DNA of 64,000 bases from Grammothele lineata. Lineage: Eukaryota; Basidiomycota; Agaricomycetes; Polyporales; Polyporaceae. Both the position numbers and the translations under genes were made by a program. Below are positions 47,249-57,488 of this stretch, one piece after another. Location of the stretch: positions 310,001 through 374,000 of the forward strand of contig NDFF03000400.1 of NCBI GenBank assembly GCA_002150815.3, written 5' to 3'. Under the pieces are notes generated by a model that was given only the letters and a program-made list of their open reading frames with translations, searched no databases and had not been told where the DNA came from. Numbering within the stretch: position 1 is the stretch's first letter; every line of letters starts with the position of its first letter.

Positions 47249-48548
47249 GATGTGTCCCGCGCACGGCGCGATAGGGTCTGGAAGACATTGCGATGGACAT
47301 TCATGGCCGAGGAGGAGGCGCGGTGAGAGGCTGGAGAAGAGCGAAATGCGAATTTAGCTCACCGAACCAAGGATATCTGAGTGGGGGCTCGATTTTGAAG
47401 GTAAAATATCGAGCGACGGCGTTGATGGAGGGAGGGCTGGATAGGCCTCTTTCGTACAGTCCATCCTATTTGTAAACAAAACATTTAGCTCGCGGATTGA
47501 TCCGGTTCGCTCTCCTAACCCTTGTCTAGGGTTATTCCCGATCGCTCCTCCCCTTCGCAATCGAGGGTTGTTCTCCCTTATTCTGGGGAATAAGCCTTCA
47601 AATATTGGGCACAGAGCCGGCCCACGCTACGCGTGAAGTGTCGGCCTGAGGATTATTGTGAGGATTCTGGAATTGATTTGGATATTGCGGAATCCTGGCC
47701 GCGTACGTGCAGGCGAAAATCTTAAATGGGAGCAGGCGTCGATTTCAAGGTTTGCGAGGGCGCCAGGCTTATAAATCCCCATCCTCCTTAAAATATAAAC
47801 CTGCCGTGCTCATGGCAATCTAAAGTTGCCCTATGCCCCTCGATGACACCGTTCCTACTCTCAGTCTTGCACCTGCACGTCTCCGACGACCGCCAGTGGG
47901 CATTCCAAGCCCCAGTTCCGACTTATCTCAACGTTACCTGTCTCGGCAGTCGACCTGTCAGCCGCTATCTTGGCGCGTCCATTCCCTGCCTTTCGGCATT
48001 CCGGCGCGCACGCGGGGGCTCCCCAAACACGCCCTCAGCGCAGTTGCCTGGCAGCAGCCTCTGGCGATCTTCTGCCATGGCGCGACATACGCCCAGCTGC
48101 GATCTCCACAACGCGGTCCATGTGTTGCTCACATCGCTTCCGCCAGGGTGGCCCGCGTGGATGGGACGAGCGCTGTAGCGGCGGTGCGCAGCCTCTAGTG
48201 CGGCGTACGCTGCTCCCGGACTACTGTATCTCATCCGACGCCGTGTATGCGCTCAAGCATTGGCATCCGATCGTCTCGGGGGACCGAGTAGGTATCGAGC
48301 CCGCTCTCGCCGTCGCGGTAATGTCTGGAATGGCTGAGGTTTGTGCTTGAATAAGACGTCTATCAAGGGCGCCGAGCGCGAGGCTGATATGCGACCCGAA
48401 TACGAGCTGTTTGGCGGGGACGCGGTGGAGGGAGCAGTAACCATGGCGGCAGAAGGGCATCCCAGCCCGATAGCGTCATCGGTGGCTCGCTTGTTCTGTT
48501 CGGCGCGCTGCCGCTCCGGGAACCTGGGCGGTCAATTAACGTCCGCTT
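47249..48548. other. Intergenic region between divergent genes
   Basis: About 1.3 kb of upstream DNA for the DUF6729-like gene (-) and the AA14 gene (+). The part near 47500-47800 is AT-rich. Overlapping plus-strand frames near 47833-48198 are Arg/Pro-rich and unconvincing. No RNA gene seen. Confidence 0.4.
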
Positions 48549-48554
48549 TATATT
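48549..48554 (+). promoter_or_regulatory. Candidate TATA box of the AA14 gene
   Basis: TATATT in the context CTTTATATTTTC about 170 bases upstream of the ATG at 48722. It is followed by a long pyrimidine-rich stretch (48585-48660), common in strongly expressed fungal genes. Confidence 0.45.
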
Positions 48555-48721
48555 TTCGGCTTCGCTAATCTCTCGCGTCCGCTCTGCACGTCCGGTTTCC
48601 GCTCTCCACCCTCATCCTCTCCCCTTCTTCTCCTCGTCCCCCTTCTCCCGCCTCCCTCTAAACCGCTGCCTGCGGGCCCATCCACTCCTTCGTAAACCGA
48701 CGCTCTTTCTCCCGAGCCAAC

Positions 48722-50344
48722 ATGATTCCTGCCGGACCCGTTTTCTTGGCTGTTGCGGGCTTCGCCGCCTCGGCGTCAGCCCACATCGGTTTGTGTTCAG
48801 ATGTCTCCTGACGTGGTAACCTGCTCATACAGACGGTTCTTTAGCCTTCTGGCACAACTCCATGTATGGCTTCAACGTCACCGACCAGACTTTCTCCTAC
48901 GACAACAGGCCCCAGGTCCCTCTTTACTCCATGACTTTCGATCAGTGGTGGTTCGTGAGTACTAGTTCATCTCGCATTCCTCGTTTTCGGCGAACTCACA
49001 GGTGCTTTAGCACGGACATATGGACTATCCTCCGAATAATGGGGATTTCTTCGAGCTGCCTGCGGGTGGAACGGTGAACACCGAACTTTCCTGCGACAAG
49101 GGTGCGACCTCGTGGTATGCTTCCTCTCAAGGGTATGTTCATCCCGATCTTGCCGACCGTCCCGCGGCTCATCGTCTTGTCCCGGTCAGAGGTGACGCCG
49201 GATACGGCAGCAACTGGCCGTGCCCTGGCGCGCAAAGCACCGCTTTCCACACCGCTAACGAGGCCGACACGAAGGGTTGCGCCCTCGCAATTGCCTACAA
49301 CTCTGACCCCAAGTCCATCCAGCCCGAAGACTTTGTTGTCTTCTCTGTCAACCACACCTGCGTCTGGTCCCTGAACACCGCGTTCGACATCCCTCAGCTT
49401 CCTGCTTGCCCTGAGGGTGGCTGCCACTGCTCGTGGAACTGGATTCACTCGGTGAGTGTATGCGCTTGACTGCGGAATTACGTTCTAATCTATCTGACGT
49501 GATAGATCGACAGTGGTTCTGAGCAGAGTATGTTTTAACCGTTATATATCGCGTTGGCATACATCTCAATGGATGCATCCCCGCTAGTCTACCAGAACGT
49601 GTTCAAGTGCAAGGTTACGGGTAATGTTGGCACCCAGACTCTTGGCACCCCCGCTGTCCCTCGCCGGTGAGTAACACTTACAACACACGGAATATTAATA
49701 CTCAGCCTCCATACATAGATGTGGAACTGATGCAAGTGAGTCTGACGCCAGTACCGCTACTCCGGGCAACTGCACCATTGGTGCCAAGACGCCCATGTAC
49801 TGGTACAACAAGGAGCGCAACAACGTAAGTTGCAGTCCAGCAGCGAGTACTTCGTGCTCCATCTCATGTCCGTTGTGTAGATGTTCGAGGACACCTACCA
49901 CGCGCCTTACTACAACGACCTCTACGGATTTGGTGACGGTGCTCAACACGACATCTTCGAAAACGGCGTGGTTTCTTCCCTTGCTTCTTGGACCAAGACC
50001 TCTGGCGCCCAAACCACCACTCAAGCTGCTGCCACAACCTCCCAAGCTGCCGCTACTACTACGCAGCCCGCCGCTACCACCACTCAGGCCGCTGCGACCA
50101 CTGTTAAGGCTGCCGTCGCTGCCTCCGTTGATGTCCAGGTCACCACTAAGGCGAGCTCGAGCGCGTCTTCGTCATCCAGCGCTGCGGCCAACACGCAGAA
50201 GTGGTAAGTGGTTTTCGTGTCCGTATTCATGAATGTATCGTCTGACGGTCTCATCGTAATTCTAGCAAGCGCCGCTCGACTACGGAGTCCAAGAGGCGTG
50301 AGCTCGCTAAGAAGCACGTGCGCCACCTGGGCAGCCACCACTGA
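48722..50344 (+). CDS. AA14 lytic polysaccharide monooxygenase (secreted copper enzyme)
   Basis: Starts with a signal peptide ([20 protein letters not shown]) cut just before His, so the mature enzyme would begin [14 protein letters not shown]. That His is half of the copper histidine brace. The second brace His is probably in [20 protein letters not shown], formed across a splice site. Further AA14 features: [74 protein letters not shown], and [20 protein letters not shown]. An Ala/Thr-rich linker and, after a last intron, a basic tail ([19 protein letters not shown]) complete about 390 residues. Family knowledge: AA14 enzymes were first described from white-rot basidiomycetes as acting on xylan coating cellulose. 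The exact substrate remains debated. Seven or so short introns all preserve frame. Confidence 0.93.
50009..50140 (+). repeat. Ala/Thr tandem repeat in the AA14 linker
   Basis: Imperfect repeats encode units of the type TTxQAAATT ([18 protein letters not shown] region). The stretch is probably O-mannosylated and extended, as in cell-wall linkers. Confidence 0.6.
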
Positions 50345-51818
50345 GCTCCCGCTCTCACATAAACGCATCCCTCCAATATTTGATTTCCATACCCGCGTTC
50401 TTGGTGACCGCCCAGGCTTGACGCGCTGTGCCGGTCCGCGCACCATTCGTCCTGTCCATGTCTCTCACTCGTCCCTTCATTCGTTTCGTCTTCCCTCCCC
50501 TCATCCCGCGGCCTCCGGCCCCTCCGTGCTCCGTCTGCTTCACGCTTCACGTTCTTCCGTTACACCCCATGCTGGCCTGCAGATTACCAGTTGTACTGTG
50601 CATATACTGCCTAGCTCAGCCCCCAGCGCGCGCCCGCCATGGGGGGCGGCGTGCCCCCAGGAGGGCATGCCGTGGGCGCGTTTTACATACGTGCGCTGCT
50701 AGTCCGCTATCTACAATAGTGCTTGCCCCTCCGTTTCCGACCTCGGTCACTTTCCGCCTCCACCGCCCTCTCGGGGTTTTCTACGTGCCTTGCTTCTTAG
50801 TTTGCACGCCAGAGCCGACGCGCGATTGTCGTCGTCGCGCATGGTTGTTGTTGTCTGTTCCATACCAAATGCTGAAGAAGTGAAGATTTACCGTCTCTTC
50901 TCCGGCTGGGCGCTTATAAGCCATACGTCGCGTCGGTTGCGAGACAAGAGTATGTGTCGACTAATAATTGGACAAGGCCTCAAGCTCGAACCCGGAAGCA
51001 ACGTGCCCAGTGGGATCTCCATCCCGCAAGTCCATTCAAACTTAGGACGGATAGCCAGTCCTCATAACCTCCAGATACGAGTGTTTGAGCAAAGCATTTG
51101 CCGACACAGGCATGCACGGTCAGTTGGTAGCGTGAGCTATTTCTTCAGGTAAGTGTTCGCTCAAACTGCCTTTGAGCCGGGGTGACATTGGTTGGCCATA
51201 GGTCTCCAAGCATAGGGCTGCAGCCGGAGATCGCGTTGATCGTTCATCGCATCGCTCTGTGTAACGTGGCTTTGCTTTACCAACGCTCGATCTACAGATA
51301 TAATTGCGACCTCTGCTTACCTGCTGGTTCAGGTCTGGAACTCAAACCCCTCGATGGCGAGGTGGAATCCTTCGAGGTTCCCACCATTCTCGCTGACATG
51401 AAATGCACAAGACTGACGCGTGTAATATCGTATCTAGCTCATGCCCTTGCCGGAGGTTCCAGAGCACGTCAAAACCGGAATGTCCAAGTACAACTGCCCC
51501 ACAGATATGCTGTGTTCTTTACAAATCGCCGGCATAGTATCGAACCGCGTCGCTCGAAAGTCCTCATCGACTTTATGTCCTGCAAAGGCGTCGTAACTCC
51601 GGACAATGGACTGGACTTCCAGAAGATTATGACCCGTCTGCACGGACGTTTCGACCATGATCGGCCGGCGTTGCAATAAGCAGTAATGGTCAACACTACA
51701 AGGTCGTCGGAATCCTTAAACGTGATGCAGCAAACGAGGCAAGATGTAATAATTATACAGGGTGGTGCAGCGTCCAACAAAATACTTCGTGATCATAGCA
51801 GCGCTCATGAATAGACCT
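50345..51818. other. Intergenic region with one doubtful frame
   Basis: 3' flanks of the AA14 gene (+) and the first MYND gene (-) meet here. A plus-strand frame of 165 codons at 51182-51679 has a balanced composition (LELKPLDGEVESFEVPTIL) but no recognised domain and no partner exon. It might be a lineage-specific gene. I do not call it. Confidence 0.35.
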
Positions 51819-53384
51819 TCACGACCTATGAGCGCTGAATTTGTCTGCGAGATCGCCCATACCCATATTGCGCAGATTGTCCAAGAGCATTTTCTTCTCG
51901 GCTTCGTTCTTGGCATACTTGTCGAGCAACATTTCCCCCATCGACGCGAGCATGTCGTCCGCCTGCGTCGACAGGTTTGCGCGCTCCTCCCCATAATGCG
52001 AGCGGACGTACGCCTGCTCGCCGCGTTGGATGAAGTCCGCATAGTGGGCCTTCACCGCGCGTTGGTCGATGTTGGCGCGGATGGACCTCATGGGGGAATC
52101 GGCGCCAGAAGCGGGTTCGGGACTCTCGGCGAGAACGAGCGAGGGGAGGAGCGAGGCCGGGTTCGAGGTGCCATCCCAGACGGCGTAGGGAATGTGCAGA
52201 GCCTCGATGAGAGAGAAGGCGTCCCAGTCTTTGATGATCTTCTCGCCGTCGCCTACCCGAAACTGCAGACGTATAATCGCAAATTCGCCCGGGTTCAGGG
52301 CGACTATACCCTTCTCCCGGTCCTTGATGGCGTTGGAAGTCTGCTTTTGCTCACTGACCTGCAAGACTTGTGGTGAGCGGGAATATATACGGTGCCATGA
52401 CTCCAGGAAGAACTAATGACCTCCTGACCATTCACATCTGTGATCTCTAGCCGGGGACGCTTGGACCAAGGATCTTCCGGCACTCCTATGGCGAGGTAGG
52501 TGACACTATTCCAATGAATGAGGAAAGAGACGATCTGAGATTCGAGACGTTACTCGCCGTTCACGCGTGAATTTCGTTTGTTTCTCACCCAACGGCGCGT
52601 CTCCTTTCTGGATTGTCGCAGTTGCCGAGGGATGTGCCACCACTTGCGCCTTGTGGCTATAGACAAGGATTGCTCCCTTTTCCTTGCGCCGGTTCTGAAC
52701 GAGGACGCGGACCATTAATAACCTCCGCATGGCGGCTTTGTGCATGCGCATTGTTGTCATGCCGAGGTCATCGCCGTCTGCGTCCATGCGGGCCCGGCGA
52801 TCTAGGAACTTGTCTGAGGGGCCTATAGGGCCGGTTAACGTCTCCAGTCTGGACCCCACGGTCAAACAACGGTTAACAGGTAGAGATACAGGACAAGTAT
52901 TAGACAAACTCACTCGCAGTCAGTACGTGGGCTACAGCTAGCCCATACGCCGACGCCTCTGTCGTAACCGTATGCGAACACAGGATCATGTGGATACCGT
53001 TGACCAGCGAGGGGCTTTGAGAGGAAGTGGTGTGTGATAGGAGGAGCGATGAAGTTGGCGCATTCGCGTTTATGCCGTGCCTTGAAATCCGCGAGTTGGC
53101 AGGTCTGGTCGCAGTATCGGGCGGCTCTACATATGGGTCAGTAAATGCATGAAAAAATGTAGTAGTGGATCGCTCATTTTGACGAGAACTTACTTGCAAC
53201 GAGAACAACCTTTTAAAGCTGCACCTCCAAACTTACCACAGTACGAGCACGTTCCATTGAGCCTTCTCTCCTCTTCTTTGGCTTGATTTGTTCTCGATGT
53301 AATACTGCTGATGCCAACTGCTGCTGTAGACATAAACTGTTGTACGGGGTCGATGTTCGAATGTTTGCTCCTGCGAGAATTCAT
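51819..53384 (-). CDS. MYND zinc-finger protein, copy A
   Basis: Starts at an ATG (53384): MNSRRSKHSNIDPVQQFM. The MYND finger is split by an intron: CSYCGKFGGAALKGCSRCK joins AARYCDQTCQLADFKARHKR and EC. The Cys/His spacing is complete for two zincs. After it come FIAPPITHHFLSKPL, then AGQRYPHDPVFAYGYDRGVG. A central region follows (RMHKAAMRRLLMVRVLVQNRRKEK is split here as RMHKAAMRRLLMVRVL and VQNRRKEK). Then come NPGEFAIIRLQFRVGDGEKI, KDWDAFSLIEALHIPY and WDGTSNPASLLPSLVLAES. The end is helical (AKNEAEKKMLLDNLRNMGMG then DLADKFSAHRS). Length is about 430 residues. MYND fingers usually bind Pro-rich peptides. Basidiomycetes carry many such genes without assigned roles. It is a close paralogue of the next gene, same strand, with about 330 bases between them. 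Confidence 0.85.
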
Positions 53385-53715
53385 ATTGTTGTCCGGCAAG
53401 GCAATTGCAAGGTGATGGAGAAGAGATAGATACAACACGATAAAGATTGATCGAGTCCTTTGGCGCGATTGCCCTCAGGAGCTATGACCGGCTTCCGCCT
53501 AAACTGGCAGCCGCGCTATGAGTTGTGACCCTCGCGACTCCTCCAGGCACGTGCGCGTGACCGACCGCGCGTTGCGCAGACTGCGGCCTGTACTAGACTG
53601 CTCCATCGCAAAGTGTGGTATCGGCCTAGCATTGAGCTCAAGTTCCTATCATACATAGCACTATATTGTCCGGGAAAGATACCTCTTCATGATGCGAGTC
53701 CCAGATACCATGTTT

Positions 53716-55274
53716 TCACTGTTGTCGGGCTGCGATTTTGTCTGCTATATCTCCCATTCCCATAGAACGTAGACGTTCTACGAGGACGTTCGTCCCTCCG
53801 TTCTGCGCGACGGAGTTAAGCATCATCTCGCCCATCATCGTCATCATGTCCTCGGCCTGCGCTGCCATGTTCGCGCGCTCTTCCCCAAAATGCGAGCGCA
53901 CATACGCCTGTTCGCCGTGCTGGATGAAATCCGCATAGTGCTCCTTCACCGTGCGCTGGTTGAATTGAATGCGGACGGATTTCGCGGGGGACTCGGGGGT
54001 GGGATCGGAGGATTGAGCGAGAACGAGTGATGGCACCAGCGAAGCCGGATTGGAGGTGCCATCCCAGAGAGTGTAGGGGATGTGGAGGGTATCGAGGAGG
54101 GAGAAGGCTTCCCAGTCTTTGGTGATTCTTTCGCCATCACCTACGCGGAATTGGAGGTGCAGGATAGCATATTCGCCAGGCTTCAATGCGACTATGCTCT
54201 GCTTGCGATCCTTGATGGCGTTAGGCGCAGGCTTATTCTGAGTGACCTGCGAAGAAACCGTAAGCACAGATGCGTATGATCTCGCTAAGAATGACTGAAC
54301 AACCTCCTGGCCGTTCACATCCGTCACATCTAATCTGGGGCGCTTTTCCCAAGGATCATCGGGCACGCCCAGCGCAACGTAGGTAACGCTAGGCCGTCCG
54401 TCCATCAGTCAAGCAACAACTTGGTGTCAAACCGAGTACTTGCCGTTCACGCGTGAATTTGGTTTGATTCTCGCCCAGTGGCGCAGCTCCTCGTTGAATT
54501 ATGTCGTTCGTCGAGGGAAACGCCACTACTTGTGCCTTAGAACCATATACGAGGACCGTCTCCTTCTCCTTGCGGCGATTTTGCACGAGTACGCGGATAG
54601 ACAACAGGCTCCGCGCAGCAGTTTTGTACATGCGGATCGTTGTCCTGCCGTGGTCTTCACCGTCTGCCGCCATGAGATTCTGGCGTTCTGAGAACGTGTT
54701 CGAGGCAGGGCTCACAGGGTCGCTCGGTGAGTCGAGGCTACATACAGCGATCAGCCCGCAGACGTCTTGCAAAGACGGAGCTTTGATCTCAGGCAGACGC
54801 ACTCGCAGTCGATGCTCCCTCCGCAGCTAACCCAGCAGCCGATCCCGCCGTTGTGCCCGTGTGCAAAAACGGGACTCTGTGGATACCGCTGACCGCCCAT
54901 CGGCTTTGTGAGGAACTGACTAGTAATTGGAGGGTTGGTGAAGTTCGCGCATTCACGTTTGTGTCGTGCCTTGAAGTCCGCGAGTTGACAGGTTTGGTTG
55001 CAATACCGGGCGGCTCTGCGGAGCTGTTACGAACGGAACAGATGCAAGGAGAACTCGTGCATATGCGAACATACTTGCAGCGAGAACAGCTCTTCAGAGC
55101 CTCTCCGCCGATCTTGCCACAATGAGAGCACTGGCTCTGGAGTTTTATCTCTTCTTCTTTAGACCTATCCAGTCTTGACGAAATGCTGTCGATACCAGCC
55201 TCTGCCGAGGTCATGAATCGATCTAAGGGACTGTTGGGCTGGATGTGCGGATAATTGCTCCTACGAGAGCTCAT
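53716..55274 (-). CDS. MYND zinc-finger protein, copy B
   Basis: Starts at an ATG (55274): MSSRRSNYPHIQPNSPLDRF. It has the same exon layout as copy A. The split MYND finger is CSHCGKIGGEALKSCSRCK with AARYCNQTCQLADFKARHKR and EC. It continues FTNPPITSQFLTKPM, VRVLVQNRRKEKETVLVYG, VTYVALGVPDDPWEKRPRLD, KPGEYAILHLQFRVGDGERI, WDGTSNPASLVPSLVLAQSS and VKEHYADFIQHGEQAYVRSH. The end is VERLRSMGMGDIADKIAARQ plus Q. Length is about 430 residues. Both copies keep all finger residues and open frames, so neither looks like a pseudogene. Their similarity over the whole length and the conserved intron positions show a tandem duplication. Confidence 0.86.
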
Positions 55275-55739
55275 GTTGTTATGGCGCGACTTCGTCGATG
55301 TGGGTAATGGGGGGATGAGGAAGAGACCAAACGCGATAGAGTTTCGATCGAGTCGTGTTACACGATCGCCCCTGGAACTGGGACTGGCCCCCGCCTAAAG
55401 TAGCAGCCAGGGTTGTGACCCTCGTGAGCGTGCTAAGCACGTGCATGTGACTGATCGTGTTGCACCCCCGGTCCTGCGCTCCGGGGATCCGCCTGGATCC
55501 GCCGGCCTTTGAGGTAATCCCACTCGCGGCGTTTGTCTCGCGTAGGCACACTCCGTCCCATGACCGTCCTCCTCACGGTCCGCCCGTGCACATTCTGTTT
55601 CGCCAGAGAGGTTCTCATGATGGCGGACCGGTCACGACCGCGCAGCCTTGCTCTCTAAAAGCCTCTTCCGAGCGGGGTCTGGACGAATACCCCAACCCCC
55701 ACTTCCCCACACAACCGCTGAACGAGTCTCCGCCTAGTC
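55275..55739. promoter_or_regulatory. Shared upstream region of MYND copy B and the SDR gene
   Basis: A divergent interval of about 465 bases. No clear TATA box was identified for either gene. The sequence upstream of copy B (CGTG-rich, with GCACGTGC near 55437) resembles that upstream of copy A (GGCACGTGCG near 53547), suggesting the duplication included promoter DNA. CACGTG is an E-box core that fungal bHLH factors can bind. Confidence 0.4.
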
Positions 55740-56773
55740 ATGGCTCTTGCCTCTCCCGTCAAGGCTTCTTTGAATCGTATCGCATTCATCACCGGAGCAG
55801 GTCAAGGTATTGGCCGTGCGATCGCGACCCGCCTCGCGCGCGACGGCTACGACGTGTCCATTGCGGACATCCCCACCGCCCAGGAGAAAGTGAACGGCGT
55901 CTTGGAGGAGATCAAGTCCTATGGTCGCCAGGCCGTCAGCGTTGTCGCAGGTTCGTCGTTCTCTTGCTCATAGGCTTCCCCCAGGGCGTTGTTGACGAGC
56001 CCGTGTGTGTTGGTAGATGTCCGCGAACCGAAGCAGATCGAGGCTGCCATCGCTGACACAGTCGAGAAACTTGGGCCTCGTCTGTTTGTCAGTGTCGCCA
56101 ACGCCGGTGTGACTCAAGTACGGCCTCTCCTCGAGTGTACGCCCGAGTATGTGCTGCTACTTATGTTACCCGTGGGACTTGATGTTGACTGAGGTGATAG
56201 GTTTATTGAGAACGAAGTGCGGATCAACCTGCTCGGACTCATGAACACACACATCTTTGCTGCCCGCCAGATGGTAAAGCAGGGAAACGGTGGACGTATT
56301 CTCGGCGCCGGCTCTATCGCCTCGTACCGCACAGCGGAAAACCTTGGTCCTTATGGTGGTACCAAGTTTGCTGTTCGCGGCTTCACGGAAGCAGCTGCGA
56401 AGGAGTGGGCGCAGTACGGTATCAGAGTGAACGGTATGTCCTATAAGTGCGTCTCTGGTAACATTGTTGACGATGTTCTACATAGCCTACGGCCCTGGCA
56501 TTGTCGATACCCCGATGTGGGACCACATCGATCGCGAGCTCGCACGCATAGTAGGTGTCCTGTATGCCTGCACCCTGTTGTACGTTCTGAAGTCTATTGC
56601 AGGAGGGCATCTCTGTTGGTGAGGCGAAGGCGCAGCGTGTCAAGAAGGATATCAAACTCGGCCGCATTCAAGAGCCTGAGGACGTCGCCAAGCTTGTATC
56701 TTTCCTTGTCTCGGAAGAGGGCGAGTACATCACCGGGCAGACCATCAAGACTTGTGGCGGCGCCTCGCTCTAA
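55740..56773 (+). CDS. Short-chain dehydrogenase/reductase (acetoin/diacetyl reductase-like)
   Basis: Starts with [20 protein letters not shown]. The NAD(P)-binding glycine motif is [12 protein letters not shown], and a following acidic residue in VSIADIP suggests NAD(H) preference. After an intron come [20 protein letters not shown] and [10 protein letters not shown] (NAG motif), then [20 protein letters not shown]. The catalytic Ser-Tyr-Lys set lies in [20 protein letters not shown] (Ser of GSIAS, then Y-G-G-T-K). The tail is [20 protein letters not shown] and [18 protein letters not shown]. Five short exons give about 260 residues, normal for classical SDRs. The PGxVxTxMW segment and tail resemble butanediol/acetoin dehydrogenases, but substrate assignment inside this family is unreliable. 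Its last intron and exon fall near 56570-56600. Confidence 0.88.
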
Positions 56774-57373
56774 GCTGACGTTTACGATCGTACTTTTGGA
56801 TAATCGTCTTTCGCGACTCGATCGGGTTAGACAGGGGCGGGGCCGGCGTGCTTGCGCTCGATGTATGTTGGCAATCTGGAGATAGGACCATTTCGGCCGT
56901 GGGTAGACGAGCTAGTCAAAGTAAACATGTTGAAATTCTGCGCGTATGTTGTCATGTATATTATATCGAGGAACGATTCCGCTTTGGACTTTGTCTACCA
57001 GATTATGCTGTTGACTATGTGCGTATCAAGTTCTGGGCGACTCAAAAGTATCAACTGAACGTCCTATAATGATCCGTTGTTGAAACGATACCGACCGCAC
57101 CACGGCAGGCGCACATCTTTCACATTTCAAGTCTAGTGCTAAAGCCACGACATTCAAAACACAGCAGCTACATGCCTTGGCACTTTTAGGGAGGGAGGCG
57201 TTCCGTCAGCGGGACTCCGCCCAGGTCGGAGGAGGTATCGCATCAGACGGCTCTGGTGGCAGCTATCGACGCGCGCCTTATCAGCCCCGGGACTTATCGT
57301 CCAGACGCGAGCCCCGCCCTGCTCCCTCAGCCAATCTTTCGCTTTTCCACGACATCCCCGATAGCATCCCCGT
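56774..57373. other. Intergenic region
   Basis: 3' flank of the SDR gene and promoter of the permease gene. The part near 56940-57070 is AT-rich. No gene seen. Confidence 0.4.
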
Positions 57374-57380
57374 TATATAT
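57374..57380 (+). promoter_or_regulatory. Candidate TATA box of the NCS1 permease gene
   Basis: TATATAT on the plus strand about 115 bases upstream of the ATG at 57489. Confidence 0.5.
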
Positions 57381-57488
57381 CTGCGTAGCGCCATGGTAGG
57401 GTCGCGGTCGACTTTACTCCGCTCCAAGTCGTTCCTCCCTCTCGTCCTCGCTCTGCCCGGTGGACCTGTCCGGCACACGACCTGAAGG

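Noticed and set aside
47833..48198. Possible small plus-strand gene upstream of AA14
   Set aside because: Several overlapping Arg/Pro frames of similar length and no splice or domain support.
51182..51679. 165-codon plus-strand frame
   Set aside because: No recognised domain. The opposite strand is also open over part of it, so chance is likely.
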